Shown piece by piece: positions 1 through 8,036 of a DNA stretch of 9,668 bases. The stretch's first letter is position 1; every line of letters begins with the position of its first letter. Under the pieces are notes generated by a model that was not told where the DNA came from, ran no database searches, and was given only the letters and a program-made list of their open reading frames with translations. The position numbers and the translations under genes were made by a program. The stretch comes from an uncultured Methylobacillus sp. (GTDB lineage: Bacteria; Pseudomonadota; Gammaproteobacteria; Burkholderiales; Methylophilaceae). Location of the stretch: positions 1 to 9,668 of the forward strand of contig CAMLDO010000051.1 in the NCBI GenBank assembly GCA_946478865.1, written 5' to 3'.

Positions 1-53
1 ATACCGGCCTGTCACGCCGGGGGTCGCGGGTTCGAGCCCCGTCCACTCCGCCA
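1..53 (+). tRNA. tRNA-Asp (GTC), 3' part, 5' end outside the window
   Basis: This is the 3' portion of an aspartate tRNA that decodes GAC/GAU. The anticodon stem pairs 4-8 with 16-20 around a seven-base loop (9-15), with anticodon GTC at 11-13. The T arm follows: stem 26-30 with 38-42 and the TTCGAGC loop at 31-37. The 3' acceptor strand is 43-49, the discriminator is G50, and an encoded CCA occupies 51-53. The D arm and 5' acceptor strand lie upstream of the window. A hairpin terminator follows directly, so this is the last gene of its transcript. In betaproteobacteria a tRNA-Asp just before ppiD is, as I recall, a common arrangement, often with another tRNA and hupB/lon further upstream; that part is not visible here. 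Confidence 0.96.
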
Positions 54-60
54 ATGATGA

Positions 61-95
61 AAAACGGCAAGTCGCAAGACTTGCCGTTTTGCTTT
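61..95 (+). terminator. Rho-independent terminator after tRNA-Asp
   Basis: A perfect 13-bp inverted repeat (61-73 with 78-90) closes on a GCAA tetraloop (74-77). The 3' arm ends in TTTT and is followed by GCTTTT, giving a T-rich tail. It begins 8 bases after the tRNA CCA end, so it very probably ends the tRNA transcript. The A-rich 5' flank means it could also work in the opposite direction. Confidence 0.88.
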
Positions 96-148
96 TGTAT
101 TCCTTGTTTTTCCTCCCCACTCCCATATCTCCGGCAACGCACCAGAGC

Positions 149-181
149 TTGACTACTATGGTATAGTCAACGCTTTTTAAA
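149..181 (+). promoter_or_regulatory. Putative ppiD promoter with an overlapping dyad
   Basis: The 150-bp spacer between the tRNA terminator and ppiD should hold the ppiD promoter. The best -35-like hexamer is TTGACT at 149-154. AT-rich matches to a -10 box (TTTTTA at 174-179, TTTAAA at 176-181) lie at spacings of 19-21 bp, longer than ideal, so the assignment is weak. The -35 candidate lies within an inverted repeat, TTGACTA (149-155) and TAGTCAA (164-170), separated by 8 bp, which could be an operator or coincidence. I do not recognise the site. Confidence 0.3.
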
Positions 182-241
182 CTTGCTCGGCCGTCATTTC
201 ATGCTTCGGACGGGCATATCCGTAACTGAGAGAGTCAAGTC

Positions 242-2140
242 ATGTTGGATACTTTTCGCGAGCATTCCAAGGGGTGGTTGGCCAAGGGCATACTCGCTTT
301 CATCGCGTTGACCTTTGCCATTTTTGGGATCGATACTTATCTGCGCAACGCGGGTTCTGGCGCGGCAGTGGCCAAAGTGGACGGCAAGAGTGTTACCGTC
401 CAGGAATTCAGCAATGCGTTGCAGGATTTCCGCAACCAGATGCAGGCTTCTGGCAAGGTTGACCCTGCATTATTGGAAGATCCGGAAGTGCGTCAGGCCA
501 TTCTGGATCGTCTCGTGACTAACCGATTATTGAATGCAGAAGTGCGGAACCGTCACTTTGCGCTCTCCGACGACTCTCTGAGCAAGTTTGTCATTACACT
601 CCCTGAGTTCCAGAAAAACGGCAAGTTTTCCCAGGAACTCTATGACGAAATCCTGAAGCAGAACAAGCTGACGCCCAGCCAGTTCGAGGCACGTATGCGC
701 AACGAACTGCTCATGCAACAAGTGCGCGATGGCGTTGCAGCTGCTGCTTTTGTCCCCAACGGTCTGTTTGACAAGGTCATGCAGGTCGAGCATCAACAGC
801 GTCAGGTCAGTGTCGCCGATATCAAGGCAGATGATTTCATTGGCCAAGTCAAAGTCGATGCACAGCAGGTCAAGGATTATTACGAAAAGAACAAGGACAA
901 GTTCCGCGTTCCGGAGCAGGTCAAACTGCAATATGTCATGTTCTCGGCAAACAACCTGATTCCGAATATTCAGGTGACCGATGAGGAAGTGAAAAAGTAT
1001 TACGGTGATAATGCAGCCCAGTTTCAGGGCGAAGAGCAGCGCCGTGCCAGCCACATCCTGATCGGTTTTGGCAAGGGTGACGATGCCTCGAAGAAGGCGG
1101 CATTGGAAAAAGCCAAATCTGTGCTGGCTGAGGTGAAAAGTAACCCGGGCAAATTTGAAGAGCTTGCCAAGAAGTATTCGCAGGACCCCGGTTCGGCACA
1201 GAATGGTGGCGATCTCGGCCTGTTCGGTCGCGGCATGATGGTCAAGCCGTTCGAGGAAGCTGTTTTCGGCATGGCTCCGGGCGCGATCAGTGATCTGGTC
1301 GAGTCAGAGTTTGGCTATCACATCATCAAGCTGACGGAAATCCAGGGTTCGGGCCAATCGTTCGACGAGGTCAAGACCAATATCCGCGCCGAAATCCTGT
1401 ATCAGAAGGCTCTGGCGCAGTTCGCCGAGAAGGCTGAAGGGTTCAGCAACATGGTATACGAGCAATCCGATAGTCTGGAGCCGGCAGCCAAGGAGTATGG
1501 CGTGCAGGTGCAGACTGGTCCGTTCATGAGCCGTGCGGATGCCGTGAAATTCTTCAAGAGCGACAAGCTGGTCAGCGCAGTGTTCTCGAACGAGGTTCTG
1601 AAGGACAAACGTAATACCGAAGCCATTGAAGTTGCCCCCAATACACTCTTGGCCGCGCGCGTAGTGGAATACAAGCCATCTACTGCCCGCAGTCTGAAAG
1701 AGGTCAGCACCGCGCTGGAAAACTTCCTGAAGCATGAGCAGGCAGTCGCACTGGCGGTCAAGAAGGGTAAAGAGACGCTGGAAGCCTTGCGCAAGGGGCA
1801 GGATGCGGCAGCTGCGCTCGACTGGATTCCTGAGGTTGTTATCGATCGCAAGAATGCGCAGGGACTGAGCGATGCCGTCATGAAGCAGGCATTCCGTATC
1901 AATGTTTCATCGCTGCCTGCCTTCGATGGCGTGGAGAATTCCGGCCAGGGATTTACCTTGATTCGCGTTTCGCGAGTTGAGGGAACTGCTCCGGAAGATA
2001 CTGACGAACGCAACCTGTTGCGTGGCGAAATGGAAGGCGCTGTGGCTGAAGCCTATTCCGAGGCTTATCTGAATGCCCTGAAGGCCCAGGCCGATATCAA
2101 GATCAACAAGCAACTGCTGGAAGCCAATCGTCAGCAGTAA
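242..2140 (+). CDS. ppiD: PpiD, membrane-anchored periplasmic peptidyl-prolyl isomerase/chaperone
   Basis: A 632-residue SurA/PpiD-family foldase that assists folding of exported proteins near the Sec translocon on the periplasmic side of the inner membrane. A short cytoplasmic N-terminus precedes one membrane segment at about residues 11-34. A SurA_N-like chaperone region follows (about 36-190). A parvulin (PpiC) rotamase domain spans about 267-367, and a C-terminal chaperone-like region reaches residue 632. Parvulin landmarks are intact: ASHIL (269-273), the NGGDLG turn (321-326), the hydrophobic pocket around M332/M333 and F337, and FGYHIIKL (357-364). The length is close to E. coli PpiD (623). 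The ATG start is supported by a purine-rich GAGAGAG at 228-234, 7 bases upstream. It has its own promoter region and a terminator just after the stop, so it is probably monocistronic. The family assignment is firm; isomerase activity is inferred from conserved residues. Confidence 0.96.
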   Translation: MLDTFREHSKGWLAKGILAFIALTFAIFGIDTYLRNAGSGAAVAKVDGKSVTVQEFSNALQDFRNQMQASGKVDPALLEDPEVRQAILDRLVTNRLLNAEVRNRHFALSDDSLSKFVITLPEFQKNGKFSQELYDEILKQNKLTPSQFEARMRNELLMQQVRDGVAAAAFVPNGLFDKVMQVEHQQRQVSVADIKADDFIGQVKVDAQQVKDYYEKNKDKFRVPEQVKLQYVMFSANNLIPNIQVTDEEVKKYYGDNAAQFQGEEQRRASHILIGFGKGDDASKKAALEKAKSVLAEVKSNPGKFEELAKKYSQDPGSAQNGGDLGLFGRGMMVKPFEEAVFGMAPGAISDLVESEFGYHIIKLTEIQGSGQSFDEVKTNIRAEILYQKALAQFAEKAEGFSNMVYEQSDSLEPAAKEYGVQVQTGPFMSRADAVKFFKSDKLVSAVFSNEVLKDKRNTEAIEVAPNTLLAARVVEYKPSTARSLKEVSTALENFLKHEQAVALAVKKGKETLEALRKGQDAAAALDWIPEVVIDRKNAQGLSDAVMKQAFRINVSSLPAFDGVENSGQGFTLIRVSRVEGTAPEDTDERNLLRGEMEGAVAEAYSEAYLNALKAQADIKINKQLLEANRQQ

Positions 2141-2159
2141 TATTGATGGGTCAGTAAGC

Positions 2160-2190
2160 AAAAAGGGCGGTTTTTACCGCCCTTTTTTAT
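2160..2190. terminator. Bidirectional terminator between ppiD and cheB
   Basis: A 12-bp inverted repeat (2160-2171 with 2176-2187) has a GC-rich GGGCGGT core and a TTTT loop, with A-runs on the left and T-runs on the right. Read on the + strand it ends in six Ts 20 bases or so after the ppiD stop. Read on the - strand it also ends in a T-run, about 30-60 bases after the cheB stop. It therefore probably serves both convergent transcripts. The rest of the intergenic stretch up to 2218 is AT-rich and shows nothing else. Confidence 0.88.
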
Positions 2191-2218
2191 TGATACGACT
2201 CTTTTTTTAATTTAGAGA

Positions 2219-2809
2219 TCAGGCTTTGGGTCTTCCGAAATACTGCATGATTCGCTGGGCGATATCATGAAGCGGAACGATTTCGTCAACGCCGCCTTGC
2301 GCGATCGCCTCCTTCGGCATTCCGAACACGACGCAACTTTTCTCGTCCTGAGCGAATGTATGGGCGCCGGCATCATGCATTTCCTTGAGGCCTAGCGCAC
2401 CATCCTTGCCCATACCGGTCAATATGACTCCGACGGCCTGTTTGCCGGCCGATTTTGCAGCAGACTGAAACAACACATCCACAGAGGGGCGATGGCGATT
2501 TACGGGAGGCGCTTGGGAGAGTTCGCATATATAGCCGGTGCCGTTACGGCCCAATAACAGGTGGGAGTGGCCAGGGGCGACATAGGCGTGCCCCGGCAAT
2601 ATCTTGTCCCCTTGCTCAGCTTCCTTGACGCGAATCTTGCACAGTCCGTCCAGGCGTGAGGCGAATGATTTGGTAAATCCTTCCGGCATGTGCTGCGCGA
2701 TCACGACTGCCGGTGCATGGGCAGGGAGTTGCGACAGCACTTCCCTGAGGGCCTCGGTTCCTCCGGTAGAGGCTCCGATGACGAGAATCTTTTCGCTGGG
2801 TGGAAGCAT
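2219..2809 (-). CDS. cheB: CheB-type methylesterase, catalytic domain only (no receiver domain)
   Basis: A 196-residue protein corresponding to the C-terminal methylesterase/glutamine deamidase domain of CheB, which removes methyl groups from receptor glutamates in the cytoplasm. The catalytic triad is visible: Ser14 in GASTGG, His40 in AQHMPEGF, and Asp136 in TGMGKDGA. The spacings (26 and 96 residues) equal those of E. coli CheB S164/H190/D286. Other landmarks are AYVAPG (75-80) and [10 protein letters not shown] (105-114). Full-length CheB is about 350 residues with an N-terminal phosphorylatable receiver; here it is absent. The frame is open up to 2959, but that extension overlaps the cheR 3' end and looks nothing like a receiver, so I chose the ATG at 2809, 19 bp after the cheR stop. 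The Shine-Dalgarno is weak (AAGAAAAA), which suits translational coupling. It is the last gene of the operon. Activity without phospho-gating, or gating by a separate partner, is inference. Confidence 0.93.
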   Translation of the reverse strand: MLPPSEKILVIGASTGGTEALREVLSQLPAHAPAVVIAQHMPEGFTKSFASRLDGLCKIRVKEAEQGDKILPGHAYVAPGHSHLLLGRNGTGYICELSQAPPVNRHRPSVDVLFQSAAKSAGKQAVGVILTGMGKDGALGLKEMHDAGAHTFAQDEKSCVVFGMPKEAIAQGGVDEIVPLHDIAQRIMQYFGRPKA

Positions 2810-2828
2810 GAGTGAATGAAGATTTTTC

Positions 2829-3716
2829 TTATGGTCGGGTGTAGGTTGCGGCGGCTGGAGTGGCGAGGCGGCGCGACGCTTCTGCAACCGTGTAGACCGT
2901 CCGTCCTTGTATATGGAACAGGTCCGAAGCATGTTGAAAGCTTTCCGAGTGCCCTGCAAAGAGAAGGGCGTCAGAGCGCATCACGGGAACCAGTTTCTGC
3001 AATATTTTGTATTGGGTGGGCTTGTCGAAGTAGATCATGACGTTGCGGCAGAAAATGGCATCGAACGGTCCGCGTATTGGCCAGTAATTGTCCAGCAGAT
3101 TCAGCTGCCGGAAGGTGATCATATTGCGCAGTTCCTGCCTTACCTGGAACTTCTCCGGTTGCCCGGGTGCATCGACAAAAAAGCGGCGTCTGATATCAGC
3201 CGGAAGCTTTTCGACGCGATCTATGCCATAAATGCCAGCTTGGGCCGTTTGCAGGACATGAGTATCCAGGTCTGTCGCGAGGATGCGGACAGGTGGTGTG
3301 TAAGTGCCGAAAACGTCTACCATGATCATCGCCATGGTATAAGGTTCTTCGCCTGTAGACGCTGCGTTGCACCAGAGTTGTATGGATTGCCGGTGACGAA
3401 TATTGCGGATGTGGTCGGCGAGGATCGGGAAGTGGTGCGGCTCTCGGAAAAACGAGGTGAGATTGGTAGTCAGCGAATTGACGAAGGCTTCCCACTCGGC
3501 CTTGTCGTTGCGTTCAAGCAGGGCAAGATATTCGCGGAAGCTGTTAAGCCCTGTGGCGCGCAGCCGCCTGCCAAGACGGCTGTATACCATGTCCATCTTG
3601 CTGGCAGAGAGATTTATGCCGGCATGATCGTAGATAAGTTTGCGGATACGCTGGAAGTCCTGCTCGGTGAAAGCGAATTCACGAGCAGGTTTGTCACGAT
3701 CAAGAGGCGAAGACAC
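2829..3716 (-). CDS. cheR: CheR-type SAM-dependent protein-glutamate O-methyltransferase
   Basis: A 295-residue cytoplasmic methyltransferase that transfers methyl from S-adenosylmethionine to receptor glutamates, the counterpart of CheB. The helical CheR N-domain covers about residues 14-75 ([21 protein letters not shown] begins at 16). Then come NLTSFFRE (85-92), the SAM-binding [11 protein letters not shown] (117-127), the acidic ATDLDT (147-152), CRNVMIYF (223-230) and FAGHSESF (253-260). All signatures are intact and the length matches the family (about 270-295). The start is a GTG at 3716. An in-frame TAG lies just upstream, so no earlier start exists, and no ATG occurs before residue 41, inside the domain. 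It begins 10 bp after the fabI stop with no clear Shine-Dalgarno, suggesting coupling to fabI. It resembles PilK of twitching-motility chemosensory systems as much as flagellar CheR; the sequence alone does not decide. Confidence 0.95.
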   Translation of the reverse strand: MSSPLDRDKPAREFAFTEQDFQRIRKLIYDHAGINLSASKMDMVYSRLGRRLRATGLNSFREYLALLERNDKAEWEAFVNSLTTNLTSFFREPHHFPILADHIRNIRHRQSIQLWCNAASTGEEPYTMAMIMVDVFGTYTPPVRILATDLDTHVLQTAQAGIYGIDRVEKLPADIRRRFFVDAPGQPEKFQVRQELRNMITFRQLNLLDNYWPIRGPFDAIFCRNVMIYFDKPTQYKILQKLVPVMRSDALLFAGHSESFQHASDLFHIQGRTVYTVAEASRRLATPAAATYTRP

Positions 3717-3726
3717 CTGACGCTAT

Positions 3727-4521
3727 TTAGAGCATCGCCTCGACGGAACCAGCCGCAGTCGTGTTCATGCCGCCGTCGACATAAGTAATCTCGCCGGTAA
3801 CACCGCTGGCGAGGTCGCTACACAGGAATGCGGAAACGTTGCCGACTTCCTCGATGGTGACGTTGCGGCGCAGCGGGGCGTGTTTCTCGTTGAAATCCAT
3901 CATCTTGTCGAAGCCCGCGATGCCGGAGGCGGCCAGTGTCTTGATCGGGCCGGCGGAAACCGCATTGACACGAATGCCCTTGGGGCCGAGGCTTTGTGCC
4001 ATGTAGCGAACATTGGCTTCCAGGCTGGCCTTGGCGACACCCATCACGTTGTAGTTGGGCATGGTGCGCTCGGCGCCGAGGTAACTCAGCGTGAGCAGTG
4101 CACCATTGTGGCCTTCCATCATCGGCAGGCCGGCCTTGGCCAGCGCGGTGAAACTGTAGGAACTGATGTCGTGCGCGATGCGGAAGTATTCGCGCGTAGT
4201 GTTGTCCAGATAGTCGCCGGAAAGCGCTACTTTGGGCACGAACGCGACGGAGTGAATGATGATATCGAGGCCGTCCCAGCGTTCCTTGAGGCGAGCGAAC
4301 ATGTCCTCAATTTGCGCGTCGTCGGCCACATCGCAGGGCAGGACGATGTCAGAGTCGAATTCGGCCGCAAGCTTGCCGACGCGCTCTTCGAATTTTTCAG
4401 TCTGGTAGGTGAATGCGAGTTCGGCGCCTTCACGCTTCATCGCTTCTGCAATGCCGTAGGCAATGGAGCGGTTGCTGAGCAAACCGACGATGAGTGCGCG
4501 TTTGCCTTGGAGAAATCCCAT
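3727..4521 (-). CDS. fabI: Enoyl-[acyl-carrier-protein] reductase (NADH), FabI
   Basis: A 264-residue short-chain dehydrogenase-like enzyme that reduces trans-2-enoyl-ACP to acyl-ACP, the last step of each type II fatty acid elongation cycle, and the target of triclosan-type inhibitors. The FabI-type nucleotide motif [13 protein letters not shown] is at 13-25 and CDVAD at 63-67. The HSVAF segment is at 90-94. The catalytic set Tyr147, Tyr157 and Lys164 lies in [21 protein letters not shown], equivalent to E. coli Y146/Y156/K163. [14 protein letters not shown] and DGGMN near the C-terminus are typical. Residue 93 is Ala where E. coli has Gly, a natural variant in many proteobacteria as I recall. 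The ATG abuts the TAA of the upstream permease gene, with AAGGAAAG (4528-4535) as a good ribosome site inside that gene. It is therefore operonic with the transporter and with cheR downstream. Confidence 0.98.
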   Translation of the reverse strand: MGFLQGKRALIVGLLSNRSIAYGIAEAMKREGAELAFTYQTEKFEERVGKLAAEFDSDIVLPCDVADDAQIEDMFARLKERWDGLDIIIHSVAFVPKVALSGDYLDNTTREYFRIAHDISSYSFTALAKAGLPMMEGHNGALLTLSYLGAERTMPNYNVMGVAKASLEANVRYMAQSLGPKGIRVNAVSAGPIKTLAASGIAGFDKMMDFNEKHAPLRRNVTIEEVGNVSAFLCSDLASGVTGEITYVDGGMNTTAAGSVEAML

Positions 4522-5352
4522 TTAATTCTTTCCTTTTCCGTTGTTTCTCGGGTCCAGCGCGTCGCGCAGGCCTTCTCCCAAAAGATTATAACCCAACACC
4601 GTAAGCAGAATGGCCATGCCAGGGAAGAACGACAGCCACCAAGCGAACTGAATGTACTCCTTGCCCTCGGTGAGAATATTGCCCCAGGAGGCTTGTGGCG
4701 GTTGCACGCCGAGGCCTAAGAAGCTCAGGCCGGACTCGACCAGCACGGCGCTGGCGACGCCGAGCACGAAGCTGACGATCACTGGCGTGAGGCTGTTCGG
4801 TAGCAAATGACGGAAGATGAGGCGGTGGTCGCGTGCGCCCAGCGTGGCCGATGCCAACACGAATTCGCGTTCGCGCAGACTGAGGAATTCGGCACGCACG
4901 AGGCGCGTGACGCCCATCCAGGAAGTCAGCCCGATCACGATCATGATGTTCCAGATTGAAGGCGTGAGAAAGGCAATGACGGCCAGGATCAGGAAGAAAG
5001 TCGGAATCGACAGCATCACGTCGACCATGCGCATGATGACGACATCGACCCAGCCACGGTAATAACCCGAGATCGCGCCCAAGATCACGCCGATCACGGT
5101 GGCGATGCCAACGGCGACAAACCCCACCAGCAATGAAATGCGAGCGCCGTAGAGCATGCGGGAAAAAACGTCTCGGCCGAGGCTGTCGGTGCCCATGAGG
5201 TGAGCTGCGGAAGGAGAGAGCAGAATGGATTTGACGTCAATCGCATCCGGATCATACGGCGACAGCAGCGGAGCGAGCAGGGCGAGCGCCAGCACGCTGG
5301 CAATGATGACAAAGCCCCAGAATGCAAGCGGATTGCGCAGCACGCGGCTCAT
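4522..5352 (-). CDS. Peptide-type ABC transporter permease, OppC/DppC-like
   Basis: A 276-residue inner-membrane permease, the second of two that form the channel of an oligopeptide/dipeptide-class ABC importer. The N-terminal OppC_N segment includes a first membrane helix (about 11-30) followed by LLSPYDPDA. The hallmark [18 protein letters not shown] is at 54-71. A BPD_transp_1 domain with about five further membrane segments follows. The cytoplasmic EAA loop that docks the ATPase is at about 163-187 ([19 protein letters not shown]). [16 protein letters not shown] (204-219) is a strong OppC/DppC signature. The length fits DppC/OppC rather than the longer YejE. The ATG overlaps the upstream permease stop as ATGA, with GGAG (5360-5363) 7 bases upstream. 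Substrate cannot be read from the sequence; peptide is the family default. Confidence 0.94.
   Translation of the reverse strand: MSRVLRNPLAFWGFVIIASVLALALLAPLLSPYDPDAIDVKSILLSPSAAHLMGTDSLGRDVFSRMLYGARISLLVGFVAVGIATVIGVILGAISGYYRGWVDVVIMRMVDVMLSIPTFFLILAVIAFLTPSIWNIMIVIGLTSWMGVTRLVRAEFLSLREREFVLASATLGARDHRLIFRHLLPNSLTPVIVSFVLGVASAVLVESGLSFLGLGVQPPQASWGNILTEGKEYIQFAWWLSFFPGMAILLTVLGYNLLGEGLRDALDPRNNGKGKN
4528..4535 (-). promoter_or_regulatory. Ribosome binding site of fabI inside the oppC-like gene
   Basis: AAGGAAAG on the - strand lies 6 bases before the fabI ATG (core AAGGA at 9 bases), within the last codons of the upstream permease gene. It is the clearest Shine-Dalgarno in the - strand cluster and fixes the fabI start despite the zero-base gap to the previous stop codon. 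Confidence 0.75.
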
Positions 5353-6368
5353 TGCATCACTCCGCGACGCACACGCGGGTCCGCCCAGGCATAGGCGAGG
5401 TCGGCGAGCAGATTGCCCAGTAGCGTGAGCGCCGCGCCTATCGTCAGGATGCCCATGATCACCGGGAAGTCGCGCATCAGCACGGCGTCGAAAAACAGCT
5501 TGCCCATGCCGGGAATCGCAAAAATGGATTCGGTGATGACAGAACCGCCGATAAGGCCGGGGATGGAAAGGCCGAGCAGGGTGATGAGCGGCAGCAGGGC
5601 GTTGCGCAATGCATGGCGATAGACCACGGTGTTTTCGGGCAGACCCTTGGCGCGAGCTGTCGTGATGTAGTCCTGGTGCAGCACGTCGAGCATGCCGTTA
5701 CGTACGAATAGCGAAATTCCAGCGAGCCCCCCGAGCGCGGAGATGAATACTGGAATGGCGAGGTGGCGTCCCAGATCCCACAACTTTCCCAAGGTGCCCA
5801 TGTTCTCGTAGCCCAGGCTGTGCAGGCCGGAGATGGGCAGCCACTGATGAACCACACCGAACCAGTACATCATCATGAGCGCGAGCCAGAATCCGGGCAC
5901 GGCAAAGCCGACGAACACGAACACGGTAATCACCCGGTCCGGCGGACGATTCTGGTGAATGGCTGAAATAACGCCGAGAGGCAGGGCGATCACGATGATG
6001 AACAGCAGGCTTAGCACGTTGATGAGCAGCGTGATCGGCAGCGCTTCCTGGATCATGCCGGGGGTCACGTTGCCCTGATCATCCTTGTGCTCCCAAAACA
6101 CCGGCTTTTGATGACTGGCGAAGGAGGTACCGAAATCGAGCGTTGCCATGCGCTTCAGCCACAGGCCATATTGCACGATGAGTGGCTTGTCGAGGTTGTA
6201 CAGTTCACGCAGCTTCTGGCGCGACTCCTCGCTGACCTTGGGGTTGAAGCCGGATTCTGTGGTGGTGATATCGCCCGGCGCGAGATGCATGATGAGGAAC
6301 GAAATGAGGCTGATGCCGACCAGCAGCGGCACCATCCAGAACAATCGTTTCAGCAGGTAGCGGATCAT
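5349..6368 (-). CDS. Peptide-type ABC transporter permease, OppB/DppB-like
   Basis: A 339-residue inner-membrane permease that pairs with the OppC-like protein. It opens with the family signature [19 protein letters not shown] and MHLAPGD (27-33). About six membrane segments are visible: roughly 10-28, 111-136, 148-170, 204-222, 257-280 and 303-325. The EAA loop for ATPase docking is at about 233-260 ([26 protein letters not shown]). [23 protein letters not shown] and the terminal DPRVR are typical of OppB/DppB. The open frame extends to 6413, but the ATG at 6368 gives the canonical N-terminus and overlaps the upstream stop as ATGA, so the start is well supported. The 3' end overlaps the next permease the same way. 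Such overlaps indicate tight co-translation of the subunits. Confidence 0.95.
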   Translation of the reverse strand: MIRYLLKRLFWMVPLLVGISLISFLIMHLAPGDITTTESGFNPKVSEESRQKLRELYNLDKPLIVQYGLWLKRMATLDFGTSFASHQKPVFWEHKDDQGNVTPGMIQEALPITLLINVLSLLFIIVIALPLGVISAIHQNRPPDRVITVFVFVGFAVPGFWLALMMMYWFGVVHQWLPISGLHSLGYENMGTLGKLWDLGRHLAIPVFISALGGLAGISLFVRNGMLDVLHQDYITTARAKGLPENTVVYRHALRNALLPLITLLGLSIPGLIGGSVITESIFAIPGMGKLFFDAVLMRDFPVIMGILTIGAALTLLGNLLADLAYAWADPRVRRGVMQ

Positions 6369-8020
6369 TGGGCGGAAATCTCGTTGCGGCGCAGCGGTGC
6401 GGGAATATACCACTCATAGCTGTTATGGCCGATGCCGGCAGGCGGAGCGGGGTTGTCGATGCCTCTGACGCGCTTGTGAATGGCGGGCAGGCCGTAGCCA
6501 GCGAAGAGATACACGACCGGGCTGTCTTCCAGCAGGACTTCAGCGAATTCGTGGTAAATCTTCATGCGCTTGTCGGGATCGAGTTCGAGACGACCTTGCT
6601 CCAGCAGGCGATCGACCTTCGGATTGTTGTAGCCGATGAAGTTGAACTGCCCTGGCGCTTGCTGTGAGGAGTGCCAGATATTGAACTGATCCGGTTCGTA
6701 ACCCAAGCCCCAGCCCAGCACCACGGCCTGAAAATCTCCGGTTTTGATGTAGCGTCCGATGAAGCTTGCCCATTCGAGTTGCCGAATGCTCGCATCTATA
6801 CCTAATTGCTTGAGCTGGCGTTGAATGAAAGTTGCGCTTTTCACACGGTCGGGGTTCTGGTTGGTAAGAATTTCGAAACTGAAGGGCTGACCGTCCTTAT
6901 CCAGGATGCCGTCGCCATCTCTGTCCTCGAAGCCGGCTTCCTTGAGCAGCTGCTTCGCTTTTGCGATGTTGTGCGGGTAAGGGCGCAGCTTGGGGTTGGA
7001 CCAGCGCGTGCCCGGTTTGTAGGGCGAAGCGACCGGCTCGCCGAGGCCGAGCAGCACGCCGTCAATGAGTTCCTGCTTGTCGATGGCGTAATTGATGGCC
7101 TGGCGTACGCGCTTGTCGTCAAACGGTTTGCGCTTGAGATTGAAACCGAGGTAGGTGTAGGAGTTGCCCAGCTCCTTGTACAAGGCCACGCGACTGTTCA
7201 GCTCCTTGCGTGCCGGCAGAATGCGGGCGTACTGGATGGTGTTGAGGTTCATCAGGTCGATGTTGTCGGCCATGAGTTCCAGGAACTGAGCAGCAGGGTC
7301 CGGGATAAAGCGGGAAACCAGTCGGTCGATGCGTGCCTGTCCTTGCGTCGCATTCGGATTGCGTACCAGCGAAATACGCTCGCCGTGTTTCCATTCGCCT
7401 AGCTGGTAGTAATGGCTGCCGACCGGCTTGCGGGCGAATGCCGTAGTGTTGATGTCCTGCCCTTTTAGCAGATGTTCGGGGAGGATCTGCATGCCGGCCC
7501 ATGAGTCCAGGGCGGGGGCGTACGGCTGTTCGTAGGTGACGCTGAAGGTGACCGGATCGGGTGCTTCCGCATGCTTCACCAGCTTGTAGTCGGCACCGTA
7601 GGGCGTGCGCGTGTTCTCGTCGGTGATGACTTTCCAGGTAAACAGCACATCGGCACTGGTCAATGGAGCGCCATCGGCCCATTTCAAGTCGGGCTTGAGC
7701 TTGAAGGTGATGGTTTTCTGGTCGTCGGAGACCTGCCAGGACGCTGCCAATTCGCCGGTGAGCTCAAGGCTTTTGTCGTACTTGAGCAGGGAGTTGAAGA
7801 TATTGGCGGCAACGGCGGAAGCCGCAGATTCGCCAGCCAGCATCGCAATTAGGCCGCTCGGCTCGGCGGACATGGCATCTACCAATGTCCCACCGGATTC
7901 CGGTGGATACTGCTGATCGAGGCGGTTATCGTAGGCGGTGCGATCAGACGCCGGCCCGCACGCAGCGAGCGTCAGAAGCGCAGCGCAAAGGATTCCGGTG
8001 GTGCGGACAAGGGCGGGCAT
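6365..8020 (-). CDS. Periplasmic peptide-binding lipoprotein of an ABC importer (SBP family 5, OppA/DppA-like)
   Basis: A 551-residue extracytoplasmic solute-binding protein that would capture peptides and deliver them to the OppB/OppC-like permeases. The N-terminus is a lipoprotein signal with lipobox LAAC, Cys21 becoming the lipidated residue. Position +2 is Gly, not the Asp that retains lipoproteins in the inner membrane. SBP_bac_5 features are clear: [20 protein letters not shown] (91-110), [17 protein letters not shown] (113-129), [24 protein letters not shown] (from 291) and [10 protein letters not shown] (355-364). [10 protein letters not shown] segment (366-374) resembles a calcium-binding loop and sits in the usual SBP position between GF and the following strand. 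The ATG follows the mltD stop by 16 bp with a weak TGAG ribosome site. Peptide specificity is a family default; murein peptides are plausible given the neighbour mltD, but this is inference. Confidence 0.94.
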   Translation of the reverse strand: MPALVRTTGILCAALLTLAACGPASDRTAYDNRLDQQYPPESGGTLVDAMSAEPSGLIAMLAGESAASAVAANIFNSLLKYDKSLELTGELAASWQVSDDQKTITFKLKPDLKWADGAPLTSADVLFTWKVITDENTRTPYGADYKLVKHAEAPDPVTFSVTYEQPYAPALDSWAGMQILPEHLLKGQDINTTAFARKPVGSHYYQLGEWKHGERISLVRNPNATQGQARIDRLVSRFIPDPAAQFLELMADNIDLMNLNTIQYARILPARKELNSRVALYKELGNSYTYLGFNLKRKPFDDKRVRQAINYAIDKQELIDGVLLGLGEPVASPYKPGTRWSNPKLRPYPHNIAKAKQLLKEAGFEDRDGDGILDKDGQPFSFEILTNQNPDRVKSATFIQRQLKQLGIDASIRQLEWASFIGRYIKTGDFQAVVLGWGLGYEPDQFNIWHSSQQAPGQFNFIGYNNPKVDRLLEQGRLELDPDKRMKIYHEFAEVLLEDSPVVYLFAGYGLPAIHKRVRGIDNPAPPAGIGHNSYEWYIPAPLRRNEISAQ

Positions 8021-8036
8021 CGCAAGCTCAGACGCT

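Noticed and set aside
61..90. Hairpin after tRNA-Asp as a possible small RNA or attachment site
   Set aside because: A perfect stem with a T-rich tail right after a tRNA is adequately explained as its terminator. No integrase gene or duplicated tRNA 3' end is visible in the window.
2810..2959. 50-residue N-terminal extension of cheB in the open frame
   Set aside because: It lies inside the cheR 3' end, is basic and unstructured in character, does not resemble a receiver domain, and an ATG at 2809 gives the canonical start of the methylesterase domain.
2907..3788. 293-codon open frame on the + strand opposite cheR
   Set aside because: cheR has every family signature on the - strand; the opposite frame shows none and has no promoter or ribosome site.
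3880..4719. 279-codon open frame on the + strand opposite fabI and the end of the oppC-like gene
   Set aside because: It spans two well-supported genes on the other strand and shows no domain or credible start context; treated as a codon-bias shadow.
4522..6368. Assignment of the permeases to the Yej (microcin C/muropeptide) transporter
   Set aside because: The OppC-like protein is 276 residues with DppC/OppC signatures, much shorter than YejE, so I left the specific yej symbols out even though a murein-peptide role is possible.
6369..6413. 15-residue N-terminal extension of the OppB-like permease
   Set aside because: The ATG at 6368 overlaps the upstream stop as ATGA and begins exactly with the conserved OppB N-terminus; the extension is hydrophilic and within the preceding gene.
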